Shown: one piece after another, positions 54,986 through 64,000 of the stretch
Numbering within the stretch: the stretch's first letter is position 1
Layout: each line of letters begins with the position of its first letter
Origin: CAVXZE01 sp963766175
GTDB lineage: Bacteria > Myxococcota_A > UBA9160 > UBA6930
Length of the DNA: 64,000 nucleotides
Assembly: GCA_963766175.1 (NCBI GenBank)
Contig: CAVXZE010000021.1
Location: forward strand, 310,001-374,000
Reading direction: 5' to 3'
Notes under the pieces: model-generated
Databases searched by the model: none
The model's input: the letters and a program-made list of their open reading frames with translations, nothing else
Told to the model about the DNA's origin: nothing
Translations under genes and position numbers: made by a program

Positions 54986-56746
54986 ATGAGCAACCCGAAG
55001 ACCTTCCACTTCGTCATGATCGCGCCTTCGCATTACGACGACGAGGGCTACGTCATCCAGTGGAAGGTGTCCTCCATTCCATCCAATTCGATGGCGAGCA
55101 TCTACGGCATTGCGCAGGACGCCATCGAACGTCGGCCTCTCGGACCGGATGTGGAGATTCGGCTGGAAGCCTTCGACGAGACCAACACCCGCATCGTGCC
55201 GGAGAAGATCGCGGCCCGTTTGCGGGGCCCGGAAAGCCGTATCCTCGTCGCCCTGGTCGGCGTGCAGTCGAACCAGTTTCCCCGCGCCGTGGACCTGGCC
55301 CGCCGCTTCCTCGCCTGCGGGGTGAAGGTCTGTATCGGGGGGTTCCACGTGAGCGGATGCGTGTCGATGCTGGAGAACGCTCCTCCCGAGATCGCCGCGG
55401 CGCAGGCCAACGGCATCAGCCTCTTCGCCGGTGAGATCGAGGGACGCATCGAATCCCTGTGGCAGGACGCCTGGAAGGGCCAGCTGAAACCCCTCTACAA
55501 TTTCGTGGACGACTTGCCGGAACTGGAAGGGCAGCCGGTTCCCTGGTTGCCCCGCGAGGTCATCGCACGCAACGCCGGATTGCGGGCCACTTTCGATGCC
55601 GGACGCGGCTGCCCGTTCAAGTGCTCCTTCTGCACGATCATCAACGTCCAGGGTCAGAAATCCCGCTCTCGCACCGTCGAAGATGTGGAGAAGATCATCC
55701 GCCGCAACCAGGCCCAGGGCATCTACAACTACTTCGTCAGCGACGACAACTTCGCGCGCAACAAGATGTGGGAGCCCATTTTCGATCTGCTGATCCGCCT
55801 CCGGGAGGAGGAGGGTCTCAGGATCTACGTGGTCATCCAGGTCGACACTCTATGCCACAAGATCGAGGGCTTCGTCGAGAAGGCCGGCCGGGCCGGCGTG
55901 AACCGCGTGTTCATCGGCATGGAGAGCATCAACCCCGAGGCCCTGCAGGGCGCCCAGAAACACCAGAACAAGATCGGCGAGTACCGCGCCATGCTCCAGG
56001 CCTGGCACGAGGTCGGGGCACTGACCTATGCGGGCTACATCATCGGCTTCCCCAACGACACACCCGAGTCGATCCTGCGCGACATCCGAATCATCCAGAG
56101 GGAGCTGCCCGTCGACCTGCTCGAGTTCTTCATCCTGACGCCGCTGCCCGGCAGTCAGGACCACAAGGAACTCTGGGAGAAGGGTGTGCCGATGGCCCGG
56201 GATATGAACCTCTACGACACCTTCCACGTCACCACGGCCCACGCCACCATGAGCGACGAGGAACTCCAGCAGGCCTATTTTCGCACCTGGGAAGCCTACT
56301 ACACCCTCGAGCACCTCGAGACGGTGCTGCACCGGGCCAAGATCCGCGGCTACGACCCCTGGAACATGGTGATGAAGATGATCTCCTTCTGCGCCCCACC
56401 GAAATTCGAGAAGGTGCACCCCCTCGACGGCGGATTGTGGCGGCGCAAGTACCGGCTCGACCGACGCCCGGGCCTTCCGATCGAGAACCCGATCGTCTTC
56501 CACACCAAGTTCGGGCTGCATACGGCCATCGGGTACACCCGCTTCGCCTGGTTCTTCTTCAACTACTGGAGGGTCTACAAGCGGGTGATGAAGGCCGACT
56601 CCCACGCCCGCGAGGACATCGCCCTGGCACCCGACAGCGAGATCGACGAATCGAAGCTTGATCTCCTCACCAGTGACGCCCCGCCCAGGTCGGAGAAGGC
56701 CGTCGAGGCGAAGCGGATGGGAAGTTCAGGCGAGCAGTCAACGTAA
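54986..56746 (+). CDS. B12-binding-domain radical SAM protein
   Basis: 586 residues from ATG 54986. The N-terminal part (about 1-170) resembles the cobalamin-binding fold of this class, but without a clear DxHxxG. CxxxCxxC is in RGCPFKCSFCTIINVQGQKSRSRT (about residue 214), followed by a radical SAM barrel with FIGMESINPEALQGAQKHQNK and YIIGFPNDTPESILRDI. A C-terminal region (about 440-586) with aromatic segments WYxxFxF is of unknown role. Such enzymes do methylations, cyclisations or ring contractions on lipids, tetrapyrroles or antibiotics; no target is evident. It follows dapL by 10 bp and precedes the GT39 gene. Confidence 0.82.
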   Translation: MSNPKTFHFVMIAPSHYDDEGYVIQWKVSSIPSNSMASIYGIAQDAIERRPLGPDVEIRLEAFDETNTRIVPEKIAARLRGPESRILVALVGVQSNQFPRAVDLARRFLACGVKVCIGGFHVSGCVSMLENAPPEIAAAQANGISLFAGEIEGRIESLWQDAWKGQLKPLYNFVDDLPELEGQPVPWLPREVIARNAGLRATFDAGRGCPFKCSFCTIINVQGQKSRSRTVEDVEKIIRRNQAQGIYNYFVSDDNFARNKMWEPIFDLLIRLREEEGLRIYVVIQVDTLCHKIEGFVEKAGRAGVNRVFIGMESINPEALQGAQKHQNKIGEYRAMLQAWHEVGALTYAGYIIGFPNDTPESILRDIRIIQRELPVDLLEFFILTPLPGSQDHKELWEKGVPMARDMNLYDTFHVTTAHATMSDEELQQAYFRTWEAYYTLEHLETVLHRAKIRGYDPWNMVMKMISFCAPPKFEKVHPLDGGLWRRKYRLDRRPGLPIENPIVFHTKFGLHTAIGYTRFAWFFFNYWRVYKRVMKADSHAREDIALAPDSEIDESKLDLLTSDAPPRSEKAVEAKRMGSSGEQST

Positions 56747-56785
56747 ACCCAAAGCGGAGATGTGAAATTTTCGGGGGGGAGTCCG

Positions 56786-58297
56786 ATGGCCGTTGCGAAC
56801 GCGTCTGCGGGGCGCGAGAGCCGGCACCTCGCGATCGCGCTGATGATCATCGCGGCGGGGGCGCTGCTGCGCGGGGCGTTCGCGATGGTGGTCCCGCTCT
56901 TCGAGGTGGAGAGCTACTACTGGCTCTGGTCGCGCGAGCTCGCATGGGGGTACTACGACCACCCGCCGATGCTGGCACTGGTGATGAGCCTCTCCCCGCT
57001 CCTGGACGACTCGGCCCTGGGACTGCGGATCGGCCACCTCCTGCTCTCCACCCTCGGCTCGCTGGCCTTCTACGCTTTCTGCCTGCGGTGGCTGACTCCG
57101 GGTGCCGCCCTCGCCTCCTTGCTCGCTCTCCAGCTGATGCCGTTCTGGCTGCCCTTCGGCGTGGTCGCGACCACCGACGGCCCGCTGCTCTTCTTCTGGT
57201 GCCTGGCACTGCTCGGCTTCCAGGCGGCGGTCTCGCAAGGCGGGGCTGGGCGCTGGCTCGCTGCCGGCGTGGCCACCGGGCTGGTCATCCTGAGCAAGTA
57301 CAACGGCGCTCTGCTGCTGCCCGCATTCTTCGTCTTCCTGCTGCTCGACGCGGAAGGCCGGCGCCTGCTGCGGACCCCGTGGCCCTGGCTCGCAGTCGCC
57401 GTGGCGATCGCCATGCTCGTCCCCAACCAGCTCTGGAACTCGACACACGGCTCGGACGCCAACCTGCGGCCCTTCCACGAAGGGCTCGAGCTCGCGCAAG
57501 CGCCGCACAACCTGGTGCGCTTCGCCGTCCTCCCCTTCATCCTCCTCACACCGTTGGTCGCCTGGGCCTGGCTCCGGCAGTCGTGGGTGGGGCTCCGCGA
57601 AGGGCGGCTCCTGACCGACGGGGGCTTCCGCCTGGCTGTCTGCGCCTCGTGGCTGCCGCTGGCCGCCTTCGCCGTCGTCGCCACCGTGACGGAGGTTCAC
57701 GCACAGTGGATCGTCCCGGGTCTGGTGACCGCACTTCCGCTCGCCTTCGAGAACTTCGGCAGCCCGGGCGCGGCGGGCGTCTCGCCCCGCTTCCTCCGCG
57801 TCGCACTGGCGAGCACCGCGGTGCTCTTGGTGGCAGGGCTGGGGTTCGTCGCGTTCATCTTCCTCTCCGCCCAGCACGAGGGATCAGGCCGGCCGCACGG
57901 CCTGGCGCGCCTCGCAGTGGAGGCACGGGGCTGGTCCGAGCTGGGCGAGCGCGTCGAGGCGGAGATCGCGCAGCGGGCGAACGGCCGACCGGTCTTCGTG
58001 ATGGCGGCAGACCACCACCTCGCGGCGCACCTCGAGTGGCTGGTGCGGGGGCGCCAGCCCTCCCACTGTCTGGATCCGGATCGGGGCAACCAGTACAACC
58101 TGTGGCAGCGGGACCGCGAGTTCGTGGGCTGGGACGCGCTCTTTGCGGACAAGTACGATAGCGAGAGCGACATCCGCCTCCTCGAGAGTGCCTGCGGCTC
58201 GATCGAACGGCTCGCGCCGGTCACCCTCACCGTGGGCGGTGCGCCCTTCCAGCGCTTCAGCCTGACCTGGTGCCACGACTTCCGCGGCCTGCCGTAG
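56786..58297 (+). CDS. GT39/ArnT-like membrane glycosyltransferase
   Basis: 503 residues from ATG 56786, preceded by GGGGGGAG; an upstream GTG at 56762 lacks a ribosome site. About 11-12 transmembrane segments. The first periplasmic loop has EVESYYWLWSRELAWGYYDHPPM, the acidic-aromatic site of PMT-type enzymes (dolichyl/undecaprenyl-phosphate-sugar donor). VATTDGPLLFFWCLALLGF and KYNGALLLPAFFVFLLL are also typical. A soluble periplasmic C-terminal part starts at about residue 375. It probably decorates lipid A or another lipid with a sugar. Substrate unknown. Convergent with the GT9 gene. Confidence 0.85.
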   Translation: MAVANASAGRESRHLAIALMIIAAGALLRGAFAMVVPLFEVESYYWLWSRELAWGYYDHPPMLALVMSLSPLLDDSALGLRIGHLLLSTLGSLAFYAFCLRWLTPGAALASLLALQLMPFWLPFGVVATTDGPLLFFWCLALLGFQAAVSQGGAGRWLAAGVATGLVILSKYNGALLLPAFFVFLLLDAEGRRLLRTPWPWLAVAVAIAMLVPNQLWNSTHGSDANLRPFHEGLELAQAPHNLVRFAVLPFILLTPLVAWAWLRQSWVGLREGRLLTDGGFRLAVCASWLPLAAFAVVATVTEVHAQWIVPGLVTALPLAFENFGSPGAAGVSPRFLRVALASTAVLLVAGLGFVAFIFLSAQHEGSGRPHGLARLAVEARGWSELGERVEAEIAQRANGRPVFVMAADHHLAAHLEWLVRGRQPSHCLDPDRGNQYNLWQRDREFVGWDALFADKYDSESDIRLLESACGSIERLAPVTLTVGGAPFQRFSLTWCHDFRGLP

Positions 58298-58322
58298 CGA
58301 CAGCGAGGCCCAGCGGGCGCCC

Positions 58323-59534
58323 TCAGGCGGCGAGTAGCTCGCGAGCGGCCGCCAGCACGTCGTCCACCGTGATGCGCTGCATGCATTGGTTGTCCGTGCA
58401 GGGCGACATCCGATGGTTCAGGATGTTGACACAAGGACTGCACGCCAGCCCGGCGTGAAGAACTCGCGCGCGCCGCGAGAGCGGGCCGTAGAGGAGCGGC
58501 GTCTCGGGTCCGAAGAGGGCCACCACCGGCACCGTTGTGAGCGCTGCGAAGTGGACGGGCCCGCTGTCGTTGGAGACGAGCAAGTCGGCCAGGCCATAGA
58601 GCACCAGGAGCTGTTGGAGCGAGGTGCGGCCCGCGGCCGAGAAGGCGCGCTCGGGTCCGATGGCCTGGGCGATGCGGGCGGCTTCCTCAGCCTCGGAGGG
58701 AGCGCCCGTCACCGCGATCGTCGCGTCGGGCAGCTCTTCGAGCAGGCGCTTTCCCAGCTCGACCCAGCGCTCGTTCGACCAGCGACGCAGGGGGAGCAGG
58801 TCACTGCAGTTGGGGTTCAGCAGCAGTACCTGTTTCGGATCGGCGCCGACCGCTTCGCGGAGCAGGGCGCGGACCTCCTCGCGCGCGGCCGAGGTGGGAA
58901 CGAACTCGGGCAGCTCGATCACCTCGTCCTGGATCCGCTCCTTCAGCAGAGGGACATCCGCGCCGTTTCCGGCCGCCGCTCGCACCAGGGCGACGAACTG
59001 CCGGCTCACATGGTGCTGGAAGCCGTAGTTGAGCTCGTGTGTATGAAGGCGTCCGCGGTACGGCCCCTGACTGGAGAAGTTGTAGTAGCCCACCCGCCGC
59101 GGGGCCCGCGTCATGTAGGTGATCAGCGCCGAGGAGCTGGTCAGCCCCTCCATGTCGATCGCCGTGTCGATCTTCTCGCGCCAGACGCGGAAGAGCGCGC
59201 GGAGCAGGCCGACCGCGAAGGCCAGGATGTTGCGGTCGTCGACGGTGATCACGTTCTCGGGCCGGAAGTAGGGCAGCACCTCGAGGATGGGACGGTTCGG
59301 GGCGAACACCAGGATGAAGAGGTTCTCGCGCCCGACCAGCTTCTCGGCTTCGGCGAAAGCGGGACAGGCGATCACCGTGGAGCCCATCTCGATGAGCTTG
59401 ACGAAGACGATCCGACGAGGCTCGTCGGGAGCGGGGCGAGCCCAGAGGCGCCGCACGCGCTCGAAGAGGGAGAAGACTGCGCAGAGCGGCTTCGCCACCC
59501 AGCGATCGGTGAGCGCGATGCGGTCCGGTCTCAA
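58323..59534 (-). CDS. Glycosyltransferase family 9 (heptosyltransferase-type)
   Basis: 403 residues from TTG 59534, chosen because GGAG lies seven bases upstream; a GTG 18 bases earlier is the alternative. GT-B fold: N-terminal RIVFVKLIEMGSTVIACPAFAEAEKLVGRENLFILVFAPNRP, DMEGLTSSSALITYMTRAPRRVGYYNF and C-terminal LVSNDSGPVHFAALTTVPVVALFGPETPLLYGP with CxxC...C pattern (ACSPCVNILNHRMSPCTDNQCMQ). These are the donor and acceptor sites of ADP-heptose:LPS transferases. It likely extends the LPS inner core or a related glycan. It is last in a minus-strand run with ettA (31 bp). Confidence 0.85.
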   Translation of the reverse strand: MRPDRIALTDRWVAKPLCAVFSLFERVRRLWARPAPDEPRRIVFVKLIEMGSTVIACPAFAEAEKLVGRENLFILVFAPNRPILEVLPYFRPENVITVDDRNILAFAVGLLRALFRVWREKIDTAIDMEGLTSSSALITYMTRAPRRVGYYNFSSQGPYRGRLHTHELNYGFQHHVSRQFVALVRAAAGNGADVPLLKERIQDEVIELPEFVPTSAAREEVRALLREAVGADPKQVLLLNPNCSDLLPLRRWSNERWVELGKRLLEELPDATIAVTGAPSEAEEAARIAQAIGPERAFSAAGRTSLQQLLVLYGLADLLVSNDSGPVHFAALTTVPVVALFGPETPLLYGPLSRRARVLHAGLACSPCVNILNHRMSPCTDNQCMQRITVDDVLAAARELLAA

Positions 59535-59565
59535 TTCACCTCTCCCCCCCACACGATAGCAACCT

Positions 59566-61242
59566 TCAGCGCTCCAGCTTCTTGAAGCGGATGCGGTGGG
59601 GACGCTCGGCCTCGGCTCCGCGGCGGCGTTTGAAGTCGGCCACGTACTCCTGGTAGTTGCCCTCGAACCACTCGACCTGGCTCTCTCCCTCGAAGGCCAG
59701 GATGTGGGTCGCGATCCGATCCAGGAACCAGCGATCGTGGGAGATCACCACGACGCAGCCGGCGAAGCCGAGCAGCGCCTCCTCCAGTGCTCGCAGGGTG
59801 TCGACGTCCAGGTCATTGCTCGGCTCGTCGAGCAGCAGCAGGTTCCCGCCGCTCTTGATCAGCTTGGCCAGGTGCACGCGGTTGCGTTCTCCCCCCGAGA
59901 GATCGCCCACCCTCTTCTGCTGGTCCGGCCCCTTGAAGCCGAAGCTGGCGACGTAGGCGCGGGAGTTCATCTCCCTGCGACCCACCCGGAGCCGCTCCTC
60001 CCCGCCGCTGACCTCCTCCCAGACGTTGTGGCTCGGATCCAGGAAGTCGCGGCTCTGATCCACGGTGGAGAGCTGCACGGTCTCGCCCAGTCGAAGCGTT
60101 CCCGAGTCGGGTGTCTCTTCGCCCGTGATGATGCGAAACAGCGTGGTCTTTCCCGCTCCGTTGGCTCCGATCACACCGACGATTCCCCCGGGAGGCAAGG
60201 AGAAGCTGAGGTCTTCGATCAGGAGCCGATCGCCGAAAGCCTTGGAGATCCCCTCGGCCTGGACCACCAGGTCACCGAGCCGGGGGCCGGGGGGAATGGC
60301 GATCTCCACCGACTCCGGTAGCCGCTTCTCTTCCTCGACCCGGAGGGATTCGAAGGCGGTGATGCGCGCCTTGCTCTTAGCCTGGCGAGCGCGGGGTGTC
60401 ATCCGAATCCACTCGAGCTCGCGTTCCAGGGTGCGGTGCCTGACCGACGCATGCTTCTCCTCGACGCGCAGCCGGGCCTGCTTCTGTTCGAGCCAGGAGG
60501 AGTAGTTTCCCTTGAAGGGAATACCGCGGCCCCGGTCGAGCTCGAGAATCCAGCCGGCCACGTTGTCCAGGAAGTAGCGGTCGTGGGTGACGGCGACGAC
60601 GGTCCCCGGGTACTCCGAGAGAAAGCGCTCCAGCCAGGCCACCGACTCGGCATCCAGATGATTGGTCGGCTCGTCGAGAAGAAGCAGATCCGGCTTCTGG
60701 AGCAGCAATCGGCAAAGCGCGACGCGGCGCCGCTCCCCGCCGGAGAGATGGGCGACGTCGGCGTCACCCGGCGGGACGCGCAGCGCGTCCATGGCGATCT
60801 CGAGGCTGCGGTCGAGCTCCCAGGCACCCGCGGCATCGATCCGGTCCTGGAGAGCACCCTGCTCTTCGAGGAGAGCGGACATCTGATCGTCATCCATCGG
60901 CTCGGCGAAGCTGGCGCTCACCTCCTCGAAGCGGCGCAGCAGATCCCTGAGCTCGGAAACCCCGTCCTCGACGTTTCCCTTGACGTCCTTGTCGGGATCC
61001 AGCTCCGGCTCCTGGGAGAGGATGCCCACCCGAATCCCCTCGGCGGGCCTGGCCTCGCCGATCAGATCGCGATCGAGACCGGCCATGATCCGCAGCAGGC
61101 TGCTCTTGCCGGAACCGTTGGGTCCGAGCACGCCGATCTTCGCACCCGCGAGAAAAGCCAGCGTGATGCCTTCCAGGATGACGCGATCGGGCGGCACCAC
61201 CTTGCCAACATCCTGCATGGTGAACACGAACTCGTGGGCCAA
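59566..61242 (-). CDS. ettA: Energy-dependent translational throttle protein EttA (ABC-F)
   Basis: 558 residues from TTG 61242 (GGAG seven bases upstream; the N-terminus AHEFVFTMQDVGKVVPP aligns with E. coli EttA). Two ABC cassettes: GPNGSGKSS, LSGGERRRVALCRL and LLLDEPTNHLDA, then GANGAGKTT, LSGGERNRVHLAKL and LLLDEPSNDLDVDT, joined by the charged linker that enters the ribosomal E-site. It gates entry into the elongation cycle depending on ADP/ATP. No membrane part. Starts 24 bp after the lhr-like gene. Confidence 0.93.
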   Translation of the reverse strand: MAHEFVFTMQDVGKVVPPDRVILEGITLAFLAGAKIGVLGPNGSGKSSLLRIMAGLDRDLIGEARPAEGIRVGILSQEPELDPDKDVKGNVEDGVSELRDLLRRFEEVSASFAEPMDDDQMSALLEEQGALQDRIDAAGAWELDRSLEIAMDALRVPPGDADVAHLSGGERRRVALCRLLLQKPDLLLLDEPTNHLDAESVAWLERFLSEYPGTVVAVTHDRYFLDNVAGWILELDRGRGIPFKGNYSSWLEQKQARLRVEEKHASVRHRTLERELEWIRMTPRARQAKSKARITAFESLRVEEEKRLPESVEIAIPPGPRLGDLVVQAEGISKAFGDRLLIEDLSFSLPPGGIVGVIGANGAGKTTLFRIITGEETPDSGTLRLGETVQLSTVDQSRDFLDPSHNVWEEVSGGEERLRVGRREMNSRAYVASFGFKGPDQQKRVGDLSGGERNRVHLAKLIKSGGNLLLLDEPSNDLDVDTLRALEEALLGFAGCVVVISHDRWFLDRIATHILAFEGESQVEWFEGNYQEYVADFKRRRGAEAERPHRIRFKKLER

Positions 61243-61266
61243 GAAGCTTCTCCTATCCAGACTGGA

Positions 61267-64000
61267 TCATCGTCGGGTGCCGGGTCGTCCGCCTTTCCGT
61301 GCGTCCGCGCCGGTCTCCTCGGGAAGTCCGTCGTGGAACAGGATGGCCCGGGAGGCGATGGCGGAGACACGTGGACCGGGCGTGAGGATACCCATCAGAT
61401 TGAGAGGATCTGCCGCAGAGACCCGAATCCGCTCGTCGTCGGGCGGTCTACGACGGGTGCGCCGCAGGTCTTCGACCGCTTCGGGAAGGGCGAACTGCTC
61501 GCCGAGAAAGCCGGTCACGAAACGACCGCCGCGAACCGTCCCACGCGCCTCCATGCGACGCAAGGCGTAGAGAAGCTCTCGCCAGGGCAGCGCCAGACGC
61601 TCGCGGGCGAGGATCTCCCAAAACACGACGCCCCAACGCGCCAGCAGCTGCTCGGCCACCGCCTCGGCCAGCTCGTCGTCTTCGAGAGGATCCGCGTCCG
61701 GTAGCAGTGCCCAGCGGCCCTCGGGCCCGGCTCTCGCCCTCCCTCGCCTGCGGCGTCGGCCGCGGGAGCCCTCCCGGCGACGAGGACCGCCGCGTGCGCC
61801 GAGCAGGGAGCGCACCGACTGGAAGCCGTCGGCGGTGACGATTCCGCTGGAGACCAGCTCCCAGAGTCCTTCTTCGAGCTCGATGGGGAGGCGGCCGGTG
61901 CGGGCGAGGAGATCGCCGTGAAACAGCGCGCCGTGTCGCTGCAGAGATTCGAGGGCGTCGCGGGCGGCTCCGGCTCCTGGAAGCTTCGGCGCCGCCGCAC
62001 CCCTCGCCGCAGCCATCAGCCAGGGCAGGTCCTCCCGGGCAGTCAGGCAGAGCGGAGTGGCCCGGGAGGGTCTGGCGCCTCTCCGTCCGCTCGGCTCGCG
62101 ATCGGCTTTGCCGCCACCTGCGACCGGCAGCGCCAGGCGCGCCCAGGTGACCTCTCCGGAGAGACACAGCTCGTCGAGCCACTCGCGACGGTAGGAGGCG
62201 ACCCGGGCGGGCAGGACATTGCGTTCCCACGCGCCCGCCGCCAGCTCGAAACCCTGAAGCTGCTCGACCACCGCCAGCAGTCCCTCGCGCCCCTCCCGCT
62301 CGGTGCCCGGCGCCAGGTGCTGCCAGCGCAGCAGGAAGCGCAGGAAGTCTCGCGCGGTGACCGGCTCGATCTCGCTGCGCAGACGCTCTTGTGTGTAGAG
62401 ATGGATGCGAGAGAGCAGGCGGCGCGCGCAGAATTCCGCCAGACGCGTCGCGTCCCGGGAGGACCGATCTTCCCGATCCTCGAACTGGCCGCGCAGGGCG
62501 AAGCCCTCGGCCTCCAGGCTCGCCAGTGCGATCTCGATGGCCCCGCCATCGAGGGCGGTGCGAAGAGCCAGCTCCGGCGCGGTGATGGGACCGGTACAGT
62601 CGAGGTGACCGCGCACCACGGTCGCCGCCGCCTCGTCCCGCTCGGGAAGCTCACGACTCCGGATCTCGTCGGGCACTGCGACGTCCGGGACGATCGAGGC
62701 ACCGGGGAAGAGCACCTCGACGAGAGGCCGCCGCTCGGTGGCGAGCCAGAGCGGACCGATCGGCCCGGCAACTCCGGCGCCGCGCCCGGCTTCGACGAGG
62801 ATCTCGAAGAAGCTCTCCCACTGCGGATCCGGACGCATCACCCCCAGACCCAGCAGGATGTCGTGAAGCTCGTCGGGATCCCGGGCCTGGGGTCGCACCT
62901 CGTCGCGAACCCGCGCGATGGCGGCGGGATCGAGCCGCCCGAGATCTCGAACGCTCTCGGGGAGACCGCGGCGCAGGGCCACCGCGCGGCTGCGGCGCTC
63001 CTCGAGGGGCGCATCGTCCAGGAAGGTGTAGGGCCGCCCGTTCAGGATCTCGTGGGCGAAGAGCGACGGCTCGGTGGTGTCCCTCAGGTGCACCCGCACA
63101 TCTCCCGACTCCACGGCCATGAGAAGCGCGTGCAGGCCGTCGAGATCCATCGCCTCGTGAAGGCAATCTTGAAGGGTCTGACGAACCAGGGGGTGATCCG
63201 GGATCTCGACGGGTCCGGTCACGTTCTCCTGACAGGCGGCGAGCCTCGGAAACAGCGCCGCCATCAGATCGTCGGCCTGCATGCGCTGGAGCGGCGGGGG
63301 ATTTCGCCGCCCGCCACGCCGCCGGAGCACCAGGAGAGCTCTCCCCAGGTTCCAGCGCCAACGCACCGCGAACATCGGAGATGCGAGGACCGCCTGGGTG
63401 AGGGTGTCGCGGATGGTTCTCGAGGAGAGAAAACGGGGGACATCCTCCAGGGGAAAGCTGTGCTGGGGACCGAGGGAGAGCAACACGGCGTCATCGCTGG
63501 CAGCCGCCTGGAGCTCGAAATCGAAGCTCCGGCAGAAGCGCTTCCGCAGCGCCAGCCCGAGAGCGCGGTTGATCCGCCCGCCGAACGGCGCGTGCACGAC
63601 CAACTGCATCCCCCCGGTCTCGTCGAAGAAGCGCTCGAAGACGATGTCCCGCTGGGTCGGAACCAGGCCGAGGGCAACCTGGACCGCCTCCAGGTAGCGC
63701 GCAATCTGCTCGGCGCAGGGCGAATCGAGGCGAAGCTCCGTGGACAGCCACTCGAGAGCGGCGGGCCTGCCCCCCTCTTCGAAACGTTCGGCGAAGGCCG
63801 AGCGCAGAGCGGAGACCTCGGCGGAGAGCTCCGCGGTCCGGGCCGGCGCTTCGCCGAGCCAGAAGGGAATCGAGGGCGGCGCGCCCCGGGCATCGACCAC
63901 GCGCACCACGCCGGGCTCCACCCGGCGGATCCGCCAGGAGGTGCTTCCCAGCAGGAAGACGTCGCCGGCCGCGCTCTCCACCGCGAAGTCCTCGTTGACG
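61267..64000 (-). CDS. Lhr-family DNA helicase, C-terminal part (cut by window edge)
   Basis: About 911 residues of an Lhr-type superfamily-2 helicase; the RecA-like motor domains are off the window. The visible start VNEDFAVESAAGDVFLLGSTSWRIRRVEPG is the winged-helix/beta-barrel junction of Lhr. The DEAD-associated domain follows (VVHAPFGGRINRALGLALRKRFCRSFDFELQAAASDDAVLLSL) and then the long C-terminal half of full-length Lhr proteins, including a disordered Arg/Gly-rich stretch (GGPRRREGSRGRRRRRGRARAG). Lhr works in 3'-5' unwinding in DNA repair. It is first in the run lhr-ettA-GT9. Confidence 0.88.
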   Translation of the reverse strand, partial: VNEDFAVESAAGDVFLLGSTSWRIRRVEPGVVRVVDARGAPPSIPFWLGEAPARTAELSAEVSALRSAFAERFEEGGRPAALEWLSTELRLDSPCAEQIARYLEAVQVALGLVPTQRDIVFERFFDETGGMQLVVHAPFGGRINRALGLALRKRFCRSFDFELQAAASDDAVLLSLGPQHSFPLEDVPRFLSSRTIRDTLTQAVLASPMFAVRWRWNLGRALLVLRRRGGRRNPPPLQRMQADDLMAALFPRLAACQENVTGPVEIPDHPLVRQTLQDCLHEAMDLDGLHALLMAVESGDVRVHLRDTTEPSLFAHEILNGRPYTFLDDAPLEERRSRAVALRRGLPESVRDLGRLDPAAIARVRDEVRPQARDPDELHDILLGLGVMRPDPQWESFFEILVEAGRGAGVAGPIGPLWLATERRPLVEVLFPGASIVPDVAVPDEIRSRELPERDEAAATVVRGHLDCTGPITAPELALRTALDGGAIEIALASLEAEGFALRGQFEDREDRSSRDATRLAEFCARRLLSRIHLYTQERLRSEIEPVTARDFLRFLLRWQHLAPGTEREGREGLLAVVEQLQGFELAAGAWERNVLPARVASYRREWLDELCLSGEVTWARLALPVAGGGKADREPSGRRGARPSRATPLCLTAREDLPWLMAAARGAAAPKLPGAGAARDALESLQRHGALFHGDLLARTGRLPIELEEGLWELVSSGIVTADGFQSVRSLLGARGGPRRREGSRGRRRRRGRARAGPEGRWALLPDADPLEDDELAEAVAEQLLARWGVVFWEILARERLALPWRELLYALRRMEARGTVRGGRFVTGFLGEQFALPEAVEDLRRTRRRPPDDERIRVSAADPLNLMGILTPGPRVSAIASRAILFHDGLPEETGADARKGGRPGTRR

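Overview
This is a high-GC (roughly two-thirds G+C by eye), gene-dense bacterial chromosome segment. A Gram-negative cell envelope is indicated by a glycosyltransferase-9/heptosyltransferase, very large outer-membrane beta-barrel proteins with signal peptides, and a periplasmic adaptor for an ABC efflux pump. DapL-type lysine synthesis, an F420-type flavin-independent oxidoreductase, several acyl-CoA synthetases and paired DUF1302/DUF1329 proteins fit a deltaproteobacterial-type lineage (Myxococcota, Desulfobacterota or Binatota are guesses). No rRNA, tRNA, CRISPR array, phage gene or transposase was recognised.

Layout. 1-1924: MacB-like ABC export operon (permease cut by the window edge, ATPase, adaptor) behind a dyad that looks like a TetR operator. 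2052-3918: PDZ protein, secreted protein of unknown role and a transglutaminase-like enzyme. 4029-9232: GH116 glycosidase followed by a secreted PHP/CehA-type metallohydrolase. 9248-11418: SnoaL-like protein and a FadD17-like acyl-CoA ligase. 11425-15134: purine permease (NCS2) divergent from a copper P-type ATPase. 15142-17962: acyl-CoA dehydrogenase and acyl-CoA ligase on the minus strand.

18247-25329 is the most notable block. It is a seven-gene operon matching, gene for gene, the actinobacterial igr steroid side-chain operon: FadE29-, ChsH2-, FadE28-, ChsH1- and Ltp2-like proteins, then a FadA5-like thiolase and a 17beta-HSD/hydroxyacyl-CoA dehydrogenase-type SDR. A KstR-consensus-like palindrome lies in the divergent promoter region and a near match precedes the thiolase. 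Directly downstream on the other strand (25364-37180) are a DUF1329 protein and three tandem copies of an unusually large (about 1,090 residue), cysteine-rich DUF1302-type outer-membrane protein. Each copy has its own duplicated promoter; the third copy carries a one-base-class frameshift. DUF1302/DUF1329 proteins are recurrently linked to uptake or handling of steroids and other hydrophobic compounds, so the two blocks may form one system for acquiring and shortening sterol-like or other branched substrates. Ring-degradation genes are not in the window.

37408-46637 is mostly housekeeping: topoisomerase III with a histone-H1-like tail, a uridine phosphorylase-like enzyme, an FG-GAP lipoprotein, HisS, SpeA and exonuclease III. 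46644-53013: ADP-forming acyl-CoA synthetase, alanine/sodium symporter, LLM-class oxidoreductase and an alkyl-DHAP-synthase-like flavoprotein. 53080-58297: PadR repressor with a clear palindromic operator, DapL, a B12-binding radical SAM enzyme and a GT39-type membrane glycosyltransferase. 58323-64000 (minus): GT9 glycosyltransferase, EttA and the C-terminal part of an Lhr helicase running off the window. A family of GGGGACGTT hairpins recurs at three gene ends.
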